Source: Takakia lepidozioides
Taxonomy: Eukaryota; Streptophyta; Takakiopsida; Takakiales; Takakiaceae
Reading direction: 5' to 3'
NCBI GenBank assembly: GCA_030704615.1
Contig: CM060732.1
Span: 11,782,001-11,846,000, forward strand
Length of the DNA stretch: 64,000 nt
Position 1 is the first letter of the stretch. Each line of letters begins with the position of its first letter. Below, in pieces: positions 23,105 to 34,415 of the stretch. A model generated the notes under the pieces. That model searched no databases, was not told the DNA's origin, and worked only from the letters and a program-made list of their open reading frames with translations. Made by a program: the position numbers and the translations under genes.

Positions 23105-23310
23105 AAATCCAAAGAGTTATAGAGGGAGAGGAGAGAGGAGAGAGGGACAGAGAGGGACAGAGAGAGGAGGGAGATGAGGAGGAAACCAAAAAAAAAAAAA
23201 AAAATGGGGGGGGGGGGGGGAGTGACTGAGCCCGTGGTGCTCAGCAGTTGCTGGTGGGTGCTCAGTCAACCCCCCCCCACCTTTTCTTTTCTCTTGTTGC
23301 CCCCTCTCGA
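23105..23310. repeat. Foldback element FB2
   Basis: (GA)n, A-run, G-tract, GTGACTGAGC / GCTCAGTCAAC centre, C-tract, T-rich arm with CTCTTGTTGCCCCCTCTC. The centre is imperfect and slightly expanded. It lies just 5' of the transposon-type gene at 23.3 kb, as FB3 does for the minus copy at 53.2 kb. Confidence 0.55.
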
Positions 23311-23329
23311 GACCTCGAGCACTTGCTGC

Positions 23330-25700
23330 TCTCAGCCCCCGACATGCTTGGTTTTTTAGTTGTTGATCTGGAATGTAGAGGTTGTTTCCTAATGAGGCCA
23401 ACTTGTGGGGTTTGCATGACAGGTGCCAGCTTATGGGGAAAGAGAAGAAGTCCCCTGCCCCAAAGAAAGGGGCGGACAATCTGTTTGCTCTGCCGGCACG
23501 TGTGACGCGACACAGGGAGTCTCACGGTTAACCAGCCCCGTCGACAGCCGCAGCCGGACGGCTCGTCTGCCCCCGAGGCCAGTACCCCCCTCTTGTCCAC
23601 ATCTTGGATGCGCCAGGGGAGGCTCAACCAGCTCTCCTATTCGGGAGGTTGTTGCTGAGCCGGATGTCAGTTAAGCACACCCCCGGCCACCAAGACGGTG
23701 TGAAATGTACCTTGGCAAGCACATCACCGTTCGGGGGCCCGGTATGGGCACCTTTGGATGTCACCCCCATAGCGACCCCTTCCTCCGCAACAAAGGCTGC
23801 ACTTGCCAAGGCCCAACGTCAGGTTCAAGGGCATTTGAAAGCCTCCATTGCCAGCCCATTGTTGTCGATGAGGGTGGCGGAGACGAGGAGGGCCAATGAA
23901 GTGGCCAAGATAGCGAAGCGCCTCGAAGAAGTCAACCCGGGTGAGGGCTTCTACCCTAATACGCATTTGGGGGGGGGAGAGGAGGAGGGAGGAGGGCCAG
24001 TTCGGAGCAGCCTTAGCCGATCAGCGACACCGCCCCCTGAGCCTGAGCGGTCAGCAAAGAAGGGCCCGACTACGGGGCGGTCACCGCCGACTATGCTCCA
24101 CATCTGGAATCTACTTCCAGTGGCGCTCCGGGAGGGGATAGAGCGGGCACATCCGACAACGGGGACTCCTCCCACATCGGGTGACACCGGGGGCGAGTCG
24201 GACAAGCTTGCAAAGGTACAACTATCGCACTTTGTTCCATGATTTATCCTTCATTTGATGCATGATGTTTCTTTGGTTTGTTTCTTTTTTTGAATTTGGC
24301 AGGGGTTATTTGTCTTCAGGACGGCAGCAACATGGCTGGCCTCATGGTGCAGTCCAGTGGGGTTGCCATGAGGGAGAGAGCACGTGGTGTTCATCAAGGG
24401 CCCGAACACCAAAGGTAAGAAGAAGAGGCCTCGATCTCCCGAGATCCCTTTTACCATCAATGAAGGGGCTGCCGAGGAGAGAGAGAGAAGGAGAGAGAGG
24501 AAGTAGCGGGGAAAGGGAAGGAAAAGAAGAAGAAGAAGAAAAAGAAGTCCCATGGAGAGGAAGGGGTGAGTGTGCATGGGGGGAGGGGAGTGGGGTAGTG
24601 GGGTAACAAAGGAGCAGGGGAAGGAGGCTATACAAAGAAGGGAGAGGGTTAGGATGGCCTTGGCAATACAGGACGTGGAGTTGGCAAAAGATCGTGGTGC
24701 CACGGTGGAGGTGAATCGCTATGGTGACCCATGCGGTGCGTTCTGGGAGGCTATGAAGAAGCCAGCCTTCGAACTCGCATGAGGTGGTTCCCTTTGCACA
24801 TCGAGTGGGCTGATCAGCACACTTTGGCGCAAAGCGGGCGTATGCCCATGAGTTAGACCGCCGGTTTTCGGGCAATTGGAGGACACAAGGGGATGGGTGA
24901 TGGAGATGGTGGGGCGAAACTTGAAGGACAGGAGGGTACCGTGCCAGACAGATCATTCGGAGGGCAATGGAAAAGCGGGGCCATACCCAAACCACCTTAT
25001 GGAATTACACAGGTTGGCAATCCTGAATCATGTCACTTCCATTTGTCGCATGTGCATTAATGAGGTGGATTCGATGCAACGTATATGGGTGTAATTCACT
25101 AATTGTGGGGGTGGGGGGGGGGTGGGGGGGGGGGGGGGTGGGGGGGGGGGGGGGGGGGGGGATTGATAGGATCGTGGGGGATGCACTCAGGGGGGAGAGA
25201 TGATGCCGCAAACAAGGCCAAATTGAGCGGGCACGCGAAAAAGCAACAACAGTCCGCCTTGACAAGCACGAACCACACACAAGTGGGGCGCCGGCGGATC
25301 TAAGGGTTTTATCTTGCGATTTGTAAGTCGTACTTCCCTATGGTTTGTTATGTCTTCTTTCTGGCTCCATCATCGCGAAGAACTGACTTTAATTTGTGGC
25401 ATGTGTAGCAACGCGCGTTTGAGAGGAAGCCATCTCCGGTAGAGTACAACTACGCCAAAGAACATGGTTGGCAATCCCTCATGAAGAATATGGCCAACAC
25501 AGAGGGGATGAGGATGAGTGCACTTACAGGGCACTAGTATGATGAGGTCGAGGGTCATGGCCAGGGGTTGGATGAGAGCTCTGTTGGACTTAGGGGAACG
25601 CCGCCTCATTAAGTGCTCTGGAAAGGGCGCGGAGTCATCAGGCTCATCGGATAGCTCTGAGTCCTCCACTGGGGATGAGGATGAGGGTGACTAGTCCTAG
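23330..25700 (+). pseudogene. Multi-exon transposon-type gene T1 (CACTA-associated?), decayed
   Basis: Exons read plus in shifting frames. 23,340-24,215 encodes a CGVCMTG/YGEREEVPCPKER start, then MDAPGEAQPALLFGRLLLSR..., PIATPSSATKAALAKAQRQV and TPPTSGDTGGESDKLAK. An intron runs from CAAAG|GTACAAC (24,216) to TTTGGCAG (about 24,302). The next part has ALAIQDVELAKDRGATVEV, NRYGDPCGAFWEAM.PAFEL, a Gly tract, and after a second intron (GTAAGTCG at about 25,323 to TGTGTAG at about 25,409) VEYNYAKEHGWQSLMKNMAN and an acidic Ser-rich tail to about 25,690. Partial homologues lie at 51.8-53.2 and 60.4-61.8 kb (minus). Position just inside a CACTA end suggests a TNPA-like accessory gene; no domain is recognised. 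Confidence 0.4.
25105..25161 (+). repeat. Long poly-G tract
   Basis: 57 bp almost entirely G, broken by a few T. It falls inside gene T1, where a shifted frame would give a Gly tract. Length is likely unreliable in the assembly. Confidence 0.7.
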
Positions 25701-25929
25701 TCCATGTAGGTCCAGGGTCAGGCCTACTGAACCCTTGTGAGCTTTTAAGTCATTTCCTATAAATATATTTCCATCTTATTCATGTGTCGCACCGTCCGCA
25801 CCCTCGATGCATGCTTGCTCAATTGTGTACCGGTTGAATAAGAGAGAATGGAACTATAAGGTTCTCATCCCCAAATACAAAACCAGGCAAAAAACAAAAA
25901 ACCACCCCAATTCACCCCCAAAATCAAAC

Positions 25930-26637
25930 CCCCCCCACCAGGCTGCTGCGACTGCAGCACGTGCTAAAGGCGACGTTGTTTTTGAGTAGGGGGTCGCAAG
26001 CAGCAACGGTAGGGCGTCGCAAACCCCATTTGCGGGGGCAACGCCCGACACCCCCATGCAGCGTGCTTTTTTTGGTCCGGGGGGTCGCAAGCCGCGACGC
26101 CCTGGCATCGCGGAGACCGCCACCTTGCCTGCGCCACGTCTTTTTTGATAAAATATGAAACAAAAGCGACGCTGGAGTGTCGCAACAACAACGCCGGGCC
26201 TCGGGGGCGGGGACCGACTCCTGCTCTTGCTGTTTTTTGCCACGCCCAATAGTCGCTTGGCGTACCAACCGGCTTACGCCACGTGTTTTTGGGTTTTAGG
26301 ATGGGACTCCCGGGCAAGTTAAAAAAAAAAAAAGGGATGCGACGCCGTGCCGGTGCCCCCACCGACGCCGTCGGCTGGAGGGCCGCAACGGCGAGATATC
26401 GCTCAAAGATGCCCCTGCCATCGGCGCGGACGGCCTGAAAAACTGACGTCCGGCAGTCGCGGGAGTTGGGGCGGGGGCTCGCGACCCCCATACGTCGTAT
26501 TTTTGCGACGTCATTTGGCAATGCCCATGCGACGGCCGGCGTCGCAAATTCTGCGTTTGCCACGTGCCCGAAAAGGGCGTTTTCCCGACGCTGCGGCGTG
26601 GCGCAGGCGTTGCAAATGCCCCCCTTTTCCTATAGTG
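25930..26637. mobile_element. CACTA right end 2 (subterminal repeats, CTATAGTG terminus)
   Basis: Some 700 bp packed with GTCGC/GCGAC pentamers and ending CCTATAGTG at 26,637, the complement of a CACTATAGG terminus. The next base begins the gypsy methyltransferase ORF (TCTCTCTACCTAC...), so the CACTA inserted inside a gypsy element. Gene T1 lies just inside this end. The opposite terminus and gypsy 5' half are not visible in the window. Confidence 0.6.
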
Positions 26638-26640
26638 TCT

Positions 26641-26887
26641 CTCTACCTACTAAGACGGTACAGGCAGTGAGTGGCAGCCGGTGAGGACCATGGGGTGTAG
26701 ACATCCATGGAACACGTGGGAGGTGCTCGAGGTTCAGAGGGAGTTGGTAGCCAAGGCGGCTGTGATGGATGAGGTTGGGGATTCTTCTCGGGTTGAGGAG
26801 GTCCTCAAGGATGAGATGATGGGGCAGGATGAGGCCTTGTCATTGATTGAGCAGGCAGGGAGTACTGCTCAAGAGGTTGCGGCATAG
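26641..26887 (+). pseudogene. C-terminal tail of retroelement DNA methyltransferase (copy 2)
   Basis: Reads SLPTKTVQAVSG-, MRTMGCRHPWNTWEVLEVQR and EVGDSSRVEEVLKDEMMGQD... to AQEVAA and stop, collinear with the last 85 residues of the copy-1 methyltransferase ORF. Catalytic motifs lie upstream and are absent. The reading frame is broken near 26,680. Confidence 0.75.
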
Positions 26888-26893
26888 CAACCA
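26885..26893 (+). promoter_or_regulatory. UAG CAA CCA readthrough context (copy 2)
   Basis: Stop TAG followed by CAA CCA, identical to copy 1 although flanking codons differ synonymously (GCG GCA before, CGA after). Matches the UAG-CAR-YYA leaky-stop consensus. Confidence 0.5.
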
Positions 26894-27508
26894 CGAGACG
26901 CGTCCTCTACCTCTAAGTCTGCTGGACTTAAGGTTGCAGTTACGAAGGGCAATTGGGAGCCTAACATTGGACCCATTGTCACTAGAGGAGAGAGACGACG
27001 TATACTGCGGTTCTTGAGGCTTACAGGAATTGCTTTGCCTCTCGTGCTACGGTGGAGGAGCATGAGAGACATGTTCAGGTTGTTCATCGACCGGGTTTGG
27101 TCAATAGGGATGCGGATGGATTGAGTCGCAATCCATGCACGAGCCAGCAGGATGACACTGGAGCTCAGTGGCATGGTGAGACGGACGAGGAGATGGTGCC
27201 GAGATGGCATGCATCTGCCTTTTTTGTGTATCTTGGCATCGGGAGGTCTGGTTGGACCTACAACAGGGATGACTGTAGACGGAGTGTCTGAGGACCCTAA
27301 GGCTAGTGATGAGCCAGGTGGTGCCAGGGATGTACATGAGGATTCGGTTGTGTTGGACTACCTCCACACTGGAGACACGGCAGCTAGTGTGACTGCTAAG
27401 GAGATGGATTGGATCCTGCAACGAGCCAAGAGGTTCAAGTGGGAGGGGATACACCTGCTTCGAGTGTGGAAGTATGGTCGGGTGAGGATCGTGCATCACC
27501 CAACATAA
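26888..27508 (+). pseudogene. RT/RNase H remnant with internal deletions (copy 2)
   Basis: Keeps the linker before RT, then jumps to VEEHERHVQVV, then directly to HRPGLVNRDADGLSRNP of the RNase H end. Comparison with copy 1 shows losses equivalent to about 40,440-39,865 and 39,830-39,165. The second break falls at QVV in both partners (CAGGTGGT versus CAGGTTGT), suggesting microhomology-mediated or template-switch deletion. The connection segment to the integrase (RVWKYGRVRIVHHPT) is continuous here, unlike in copy 1. Confidence 0.75.
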
Positions 27509-28764
27509 CGTGCACGGTTAGTGCGGCATGCCCATGAGGAGTGGGGCATTTTGGAGTGCGACGCACTCATAGTTTACTGCAGGGGCAGTATTGGCGGCGT
27601 GGTATGCACACAGAGGTGCAACAATTTGTGGCTAGGTACATGGTGTGTGACAGGGTGCGTGCTTCATTCAACGCCCCTACACCACAATTGCATCCTCTAT
27701 CCATCATGGGATTGGGCTATAGGTGAAGTCTTGACTTCGCAGGGCCGTTGCCACTGACGATGCGTCACCACAGATATGTGTTGGTGATGGTGGAACACTT
27801 CTCCAATTGGATTGAGTTGGTTTCATTGCCTGACAAGGCTAGTGAGGGGGCTGCGTATGCATTCCTGGATCATGTGCTTAGCCGATTCGGTGCTCCAGCT
27901 GAGGTACTCACGGACCAAGGGAGAGAGTTTTTGGGGGAGTTTCAGGCTTTGTGTGATAAAGCTTTGATAGACCACCGTACCACTTCTCGGGATCATCCTG
28001 AGGCCGATGGCTTGGCAGAGAGAGTGGTTCAGACAGTGAAGAGGGGTTTGCGCAAGTATGGCTTGCAAAAGGGACACCTAGGAGATTGGGATCTTCAGGT
28101 ACCTTGGTTAGCCATGGGCTACAGGTTTAGCAAGCAAGCATCACTTGCCTCCTTCTCACCATATTTTCTTCTCTTTGGCCGAGAGCTGGATTTGCCTACA
28201 TCTATTCGCAGGGAGGCTGCAGTAGTCCTCAACCTTGATGATCCGAATGTGTGGACACAAGCATGTGCCCAGCAGGCAGAGTTGTTCAAGAGAGCCATGC
28301 CTATGGCTTTTGAGAATCTTGCTATTGCCCAACACCGAGACACATTGAGGTATGCCACTATACGTGGAGGGGATATCGGCCAGGTGTTCGGCGTTTCCAC
28401 CCTGGAACTATGTGTATCTGCAGCAGACAGCGCCTACGACATTGGATATCACAGCAGGACGTGTGATTCTAAGGGTCAGGGAGGTGTTACCTTCAGGAGT
28501 GTTGAGGGTCGAGATGGCATGGTATGGAAGGACCATGTGCATAACTGTGCGCCATGTCACCTTCCACATGTGGATGGGAGGATAGATCCCAACCTTGTAG
28601 TGGTACCTGCAGGGTTGCGTTGCATGCTATGTGGGCATGCTCGTGGTGCCGCCACTATGCTGGTGTGTGATCGATGCTCAAGAGGTTGGCACATGGGATG
28701 CTTGACACCACCTCTTGAGAATGTTCCTGATGGAGATTGGTTATGTCCACACTGCTTGGGATAG
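27509..28764 (+). pseudogene. Integrase with C-terminal PHD finger (copy 2)
   Basis: After a frame-broken HHCC region, the 338-aa ORF 27,748-28,764 keeps the second catalytic Asp in VLTDQGREFLGEF and the Glu in HPEADGLAERVVQTVK, and the FSPYFLLFGRELDLP segment. A frameshift near 28,375 interrupts the GPY-like region. The ORF then regains frame and ends with a complete C4HC3 PHD finger (CMLCGHARGAATMLVCDRCS, then GWHMGC and CPHC). Upstream stops make it non-functional, but the PHD is intact, so it is a family feature. Confidence 0.75.
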
Positions 28765-29012
28765 TGGCAGTGGATATGACTAGTGGCAGCTAACAAGACA
28801 TGAGAGGCCAAGCTCATAGAAATCAATACCCGAGATCTCATGCTCAAGTTCACAGGTTGCAAGACGGCGACTAACGATGGGGCAACTCTTCTACCCGGCC
28901 TCTTGATCTATCGAGTTTGAGTATAGTAGGGACAGTGCTGGAGGACTTAGTGAGGCTATGGCCACTATCACATCTTGTGGCTACCTGGACTTAGAGGGAC
29001 CTAAGCGCCAGC
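28765..29012. other. 3' untranslated segment of gypsy copy 2
   Basis: Collinear with 37,213-37,458 in copy 1. No ORF. Confidence 0.6.
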
Positions 29013-29024
29013 TAGGGGGGCGAT
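29013..29024 (+). promoter_or_regulatory. Polypurine tract (copy 2)
   Basis: TAGGGGGGCGAT directly precedes the B1 repeat; candidate plus-strand primer site, conserved in copy 1. Confidence 0.55.
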
Positions 29025-29999
29025 TGTGATGGACTAGTGGCTGCACTAGTGGTGGCTAGTGGCAGCCTAATGGTGGACTAGTGGCTGCATTAGTGGTGGC
29101 TAGTGGCAGCCTAATGGTGGACTAGTGGTTGCACTAGTGGAGGCTAGTGGCAGCCTAGTGGTTGGACTAGTGGCTGCACTAGTGGTGGCTAGTGGCTGCA
29201 CTAGTAGTGACTAGTGGTTGTCTAGTGGCAGCCTAGTGGTGCACTAGTGGTGCACTAGTGATAGACTAGTGTTTGGTGTGCACATATGTTGGTGGTTTGG
29301 ACAGCGATGTAGTTGTGTAGCGATATGTATGCGCACGACAGCTGTCAAGTTATTTTACCACTAATGTGAAGTTAGCTAGGAATAGCTAGCTTTTATATAT
29401 TGATATTTGGGATTGACTCAAGTAACAATCCAGGGGCCAATACATGTTTGGGCACCTGACGTTGTTATCTTCATGGCAGATCGCGGTGGGCTCATCTTTG
29501 TCGAGTTGAGCCTCACCGCGTCTAGCTATGGCGCCGTAGTGTGGATTCCCCATGGCGTGGGGTGCACTTGGCTCGACTTAATATATGAGTGATGTTTTCA
29601 TGTACAAGTGTGTGAGTTTGAGAGAGCTTGTGTGCTTGTATCATTCTTTTCTTTATCATTGTGATGGACTAGTGACAGCCTAGTGATGGACTAGTGGCTG
29701 CACTAGTGATGGCTAGTGGCAGCCTAATGGTGGACTAGTGGCTGCACTAGTGGTGGCTAGTGACAGCCTAATGGTAGACTAGTGGCTGCACTAGTGGAGG
29801 CTAGTGGCAGCCTAGTGGTTGGACTAGTGGCTGCACTAGTGGTGGCTAGTGGCTGCACTAGTGGTGACTAGTGGTTGTCTAGTGGCAGCCTAGTGGTGCA
29901 CTAGTGGTGGACTAGTGATAGACTAGTGTTTGGTGTACACATGTGTTGTGTGGTTTTGGACAGTGATGTAGTTGTGTAGCGATATGTATGCGCACGACA
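29025..29999 (+). repeat. B1-A2-B2 terminal repeats (copy 2)
   Basis: B1 (29,025-29,340) begins TTGTGATGGACTAGTGG, contains a minisatellite of ACTAGTGG/CTAGTGGCAGCC units, and ends GCGCACGACA. A GC dinucleotide follows, then A2 (29,343-29,658, TGTCAAGTTATT...TTTATCA), then B2 (29,659-29,999), a near-copy of B1 ending GCACGACA. Order is the same as in copy 1, while the B minisatellite differs between copies, so B1 and B2 are homogenised within each element. Confidence 0.7.
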
Positions 30000-31225
30000 A
30001 GTGGAATGGTGATGGGTTTTCCAGATCTGGCGTTGAAGCGATCAGGTTTGAATCGGTGATCTGGGGGAGTAATGTGTGCGGGAGTGGGTTGTGAGGTTAG
30101 GATGCTCGACTGGTTATCTGATGTTGCATGCTCTCCGTTTTTTTTCTAAGCAAAGCAACGTAGATTCAACATTAGGATTGTGTGGGAAGTAGAGCAAGTA
30201 GTGTTAAAGCGGAGCAAGTAGTGGGTTTGGGGATTGAATATGGGTTGATCGAAGCATGGTAGTGGGTTATGGTGTTGAGTCTAGCTGTGGGGGCGCAAGG
30301 GAAGAGTCTTGTTTAGCATGGCAGTGTTGGTGTATGAATCTAGCATTTTTGTACAATAGTAGTAGATATTTGGTTAGGTTAGTGTGGAGTGGTTAAAAGT
30401 GAAGAGTGTTTGGCTACTAGAATGTTCTCCTTTTAAACTGCTGAAGAAGGATTGTGAATTGCGTGTTGTAGTTTGCTAGTTTGTTGGGGTTTGTTACCAC
30501 CTCGGTGCTGTACAATATAGCTTTTGTGGTTTCATCTTAAAATTGAATTGGATTTTAAATAATATTCTATAGGATGTTTCTGGAATTTGTAGCAGTGTTT
30601 TTCTCGGAGCAGCGGTTAACGGAACTCATGATGAGCAGGTACTACATGCTCTGCTCTGGACACTAGAACTTTATCGATCATTTGAGATCATGTATATCAT
30701 TTGTTAAAGTTGATCCAAGTGTGTACTTCTGTTACCTCAGCTTCTTGGTCTGTTGTAGACTGTCGATGGTTTTCCAAGTTCCGTGAAATAAATTGATGGC
30801 ATGTTGCTTTTACTTTTTTGGTCAAAACATCTTCTGGGGAACCTTGTTGTGAACCTTGTTGTGGAGAATTTCTAGAGCTCTGCTTGCTTAGGTATAATTT
30901 TGCACTATATTTTCTGTTATTTGTGGGATCCATTGGTAAAATCAAGAGTGCATGGTTGCTCAGAAGCGCAGTGCGGAGTGGTGACCGGTGACCAAATTTG
31001 AAGCAGACGAAGAAGGCATGCAGCGTGTATTACTATTGGACAAATCTATTGGTGATTGGTGAGTTACATGGGCATTGTTACTATTGCTTTTATTTTATTT
31101 TCTTATATCTTTTACGTTTAGGAAGTTAGCTTAGTATATTAGTATGCTGATCTAGTACATATATGGTGATTGTTTTAGTTATGAAATGTGATGTAAGTAA
31201 GAACTAAGGCTTTGCAATACTCTGT
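30000..31225. other. No gene seen
   Basis: Flank of gypsy copy 2, AT-rich. Short ORFs only (one 82-aa minus ORF at 30,697-30,945 without motif). Confidence 0.4.
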
Positions 31226-31627
31226 ATGTTTCTACACATGGCTACTGTCGTGGTTAGTACATCGTTTGGGCATGGTGAGCATCGAGCCAAAGGAGATGAT
31301 GACAAGACCAATTTGTCATCTCAGGGGTTATCGCAAGGGTTTAGTTTGATGGCGATTGCGTCTGAGCAGGGATTTTCGGAGGGTATACAGGGAAACCTGA
31401 GGGACTCTATAGCTTCGCAGTATTGGGGATCGCTAGACAATCTCCTTCCCACATCGTATGGAGTTTTTCAGAGCATTGAGGGGGATTTGTTACTAGATGT
31501 GGATGCCTTATCAGCTTGCACATGCACTTCGGCATTGAGCCAATTTCTTAGGAGGTATTTTTTAGAGAGTGTGGTGCAGGATGTTCTACGTGTACATACT
31601 GATGCACATGAGTCTGTCTTGGGGTAG
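31226..31627 (+). CDS. Hypothetical ORF, 133 aa
   Basis: Open frame from ATG to TAG with ordinary amino-acid composition, including SSQGLSQGFSLMAIASEQGF and SIEGDLLLDVDALSAC stretches. No signal peptide, membrane segment or known motif. A GT..AG context is not evident. Could be chance, an exon or a fragment. Confidence 0.2.
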   Translation: MFLHMATVVVSTSFGHGEHRAKGDDDKTNLSSQGLSQGFSLMAIASEQGFSEGIQGNLRDSIASQYWGSLDNLLPTSYGVFQSIEGDLLLDVDALSACTCTSALSQFLRRYFLESVVQDVLRVHTDAHESVLG

Positions 31628-31639
31628 AGTATTTTATAC

Positions 31640-33429
31640 GTGGTGGTTCTGGTGTTTGAGGTGCCCATCAAATGTATGAGTGAATTTTCTCTTAAATAAG
31701 CTCTCATGACGTCCACGAAGCCGCTCCCACCCAATGGTGAACACTTCTCATCATAGTGGTTAAGAGGGTTGGTAGTTATGCAGCCGCCAAAGCTTCATCC
31801 TTCAAAAGACTCTTGATCTATGTGGTGAGCTTATCGCATCTGTGGGCAACCCTATTTTAACTAATTCTGGACTTTTGGCTTAAATCCAGACCAAACTTAA
31901 TATTTATTTGAATTAAAATTAATTCAAATATTAATAACATCATGGTGTAATGTGTGATTGAACTTTGTGAAATTAAATGTGATGTCATACTTGCTTCAAA
32001 ATGTGACATATAAGATGTCCATTTGACATTGAAGTGCTTGTGAAGTAACTGCAGTACTGAATAATTCATTGAACGTCCACTGGGAAGTCGAATGATGTAA
32101 TATTACATTATGTAATCATGATAAACAAATGTGTCGAATCGAACATGGGGTAGACACCTACTCTACCATACTCGATATAACTTGATAGTAATTTTGATTG
32201 AATCTTCATGTTGATAAGCACAATATTCAGAGACAATGCCATTGGAATGATGTTTTGGGTGTGAGAAGGGCAGTAAAATATTAAAATAGCTTGAAACATT
32301 AGGAAGATGACCTACTAGCGTGGTAGTAAAATAAGGTTTGGGGTGTAACTAGATATATTAAGTGCAATAAGGTCCAAGTTTGTGGTGAGGAGAAGGGTTT
32401 AGGGTTTGGATTTAGGGTAGAAAGAGAGAACAAATATGGAAGACTCACCTCCGTAGAATGTAAAATATAAGGGGAATTTGATATCCATGTAATCATTCTA
32501 TCATACGTTATCCAACAAAATTAAAGAAAACATTAAGAGAGAATGATACATTTATAAGAGGTAACGCATTGGTAGTACAATAAGGTTTGGAGTTTAAGTA
32601 GGGTACTACACTAAGGTTTTTGGTAAGAGTAATGATTTAGGGTACTAAGGGTCAGGCTTAAGCTTAGGGTAAGGATTAAGGGAAGGGTAAAGGGTAAGGG
32701 TAAGGGTTTAGGGTTTGGATTTAGGGTAGAAAGGGACAAACAAATATGGAAGACTCACACATGGTAGTACAATAACTTGGTTTGGAGTGTAAGTAGGGTA
32801 GTACACTAACTTGGTTTTTGGTATATGGTAAGTGTAATGGTTTAGGGTAGTAAAGGTCAGGCTCCCACTCTTCCTTTTCCAGTGTACTTGGTGGTTCTTG
32901 TACACACCATCTACCAATTTCCTTTCTGGTTATTTCTTCATCATGTTGATACACTAATATGGTTTGTTTCTAGCCTGGCAGAAGGTCCCTCCATGACAAA
33001 GATATTGAGCAATGACCTTCATAAGGTATGTCCTCCAGCAAAAACTTTTTGATGAATTTGGGCACGGAGGTCTTTGAGATAAACATAGTGCTTTTGAGGT
33101 TTATCTTCATACTGATATATTGAGCTAGGCCCAGGTAAAACCACCTGCAGGAGTATGTGTACACTTTCTACATGATCCGGTCAATGCACACTACTCGTGT
33201 TAGATGGTTTCTTGTAGTTGATGCCTTGTATCAGTTTTAGATACTCTTTGGCTCATATGCTTTCATACCTCTCTACAAGTGGCTTTGTTCTATGTAGCAC
33301 CACTAAATAAATATGCATATGTAATATGCTATGTGCTTATATATGCTATGTGCTTATCATACCTTTGGAAAAACAGGCTTTAAAGCCAGGATGGTGTATA
33401 GATGGGCAGCAGGTTGCTACCATCCTACC
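31640..33429. repeat. AT-rich DNA with degenerate telomere-like TTTAGGG repeats
   Basis: Between about 32,395 and 32,860 are many GGTTTAGGG, GGTAAGGG and GATTTAGGGTAG motifs, and a duplicated segment (TTTAGGGTTTGGATTTAGGG plus GAAAG at 32,397 and 32,706). These resemble decayed plant-type telomeric repeat. The rest is AT-rich without supported genes. Confidence 0.4.
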
Positions 33430-34415
33430 TTACACTTGTTTGTGATCCATGACAACATAATCTTGTTTCTTGACATGAGAGGATGAGGAAGTAGGCCTTT
33501 CCAGCCCCTTTGGCAAATCTGTCCAGGGGTTAGAAACTACTTTGAAGAGAATCCTTATGAAGGGGTCTGGTATGCACTCCCTTACGGGGTGAGTGCATAC
33601 CACACTTACTCCATAAGGGACTGCCACACCAGGGGCTGTTTCTCCAGAGATTGTTCTGGTGACCAGAACCCCAACATCGTCCTCTCCGAGTTTGTCATTC
33701 AAAATGATCTCGTTCGGAATGCATGCCTGAATTCGGCGTTCGAATAGGGCGTTTCCGTCCTCCCCAAGAAAAAGGCACTGCAAGTTTCTCCAACAAATTT
33801 TCCCAAGATCTATAGTCGGATCCCCTTTAGTCTCACCGTTGGACGGAATTTCATTGCTTGAACAGTGAATTGTCCTTGACAATCACTATCTTCTGTGATG
33901 AAATGAGATCCCGGGTTTCTTTGAGATGTTGAATCCACAGTTTCATGCAGCGGGTGAACACAGGAGAGATCCCACACAACTGGAGTCCGGCCAATCGCCT
34001 CCTTCAATGTGTCAGCATCCATGTGTCGATAAGGCTGATGACAGGAGCCGAATGCGTCGTCACAAAAGATCAGGATAACTGAAATGGTAGACGAACACAA
34101 GTGGTGTCCGTGGCAAGTTCCTTCCCCAGAGACATTCAGGCAATCTCCTGAGGCAACCATTGACGGAGATCCAGGAAGCGACAAAAACACCCTTTGGCCT
34201 ACTTGGAACCCCATGAATTTAGTAACCTCCACTGGACAATGGAGGTTCAATAAAATCGGATTGCGGGAAGGAAGATAAACTGAACGAAAGAACGTCGTGC
34301 CACCGAAAGAAAGAGTTGAAGTAAAACTTTTTTGACGGTTTTGAATGAGAAAATCAATATGGTTTGAAAATGTAAAGTCAATGTTTGGATCTATCCCGAG
34401 ACTGATGAAAGACAA
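33430..34415 (-). pseudogene. Unrecognised minus-strand gene, one frame break
   Basis: Two overlapping minus ORFs (33,810-34,415, 201 aa; 33,430-33,882, 150 aa) look like one protein split by a single frame shift near 33,840. Segments include GIDPNIDFTFSNHIDFLIQN, HMDADTLKEAIGRTPVVWDL, DLGKICWRNLQCLFLGEDGN and EIILNDKLGEDDVGVLVTRT. Composition is ordinary for a folded protein. One 24-bp palindrome (34,224-34,247) falls within the reading frame. No family recognised. Confidence 0.35.

Larger units (their letters stand above)
26638..29999 (+). mobile_element. Truncated copy of the methyltransferase-bearing gypsy element (copy 2)
   Basis: Collinear with 36,494-40,890 (minus) but in plus orientation: methyltransferase C-terminal tail, UAG, deleted RT/RNase H, integrase with PHD finger, polypurine tract, then the B1-A2-B2 end. 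Two internal deletions remove most of RT and RNase H, so it is non-autonomous. The 5' side is replaced by the CACTA end at 26,637. The 3' end at 29,999 is GCACGACA, as in copy 1. Confidence 0.85.
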
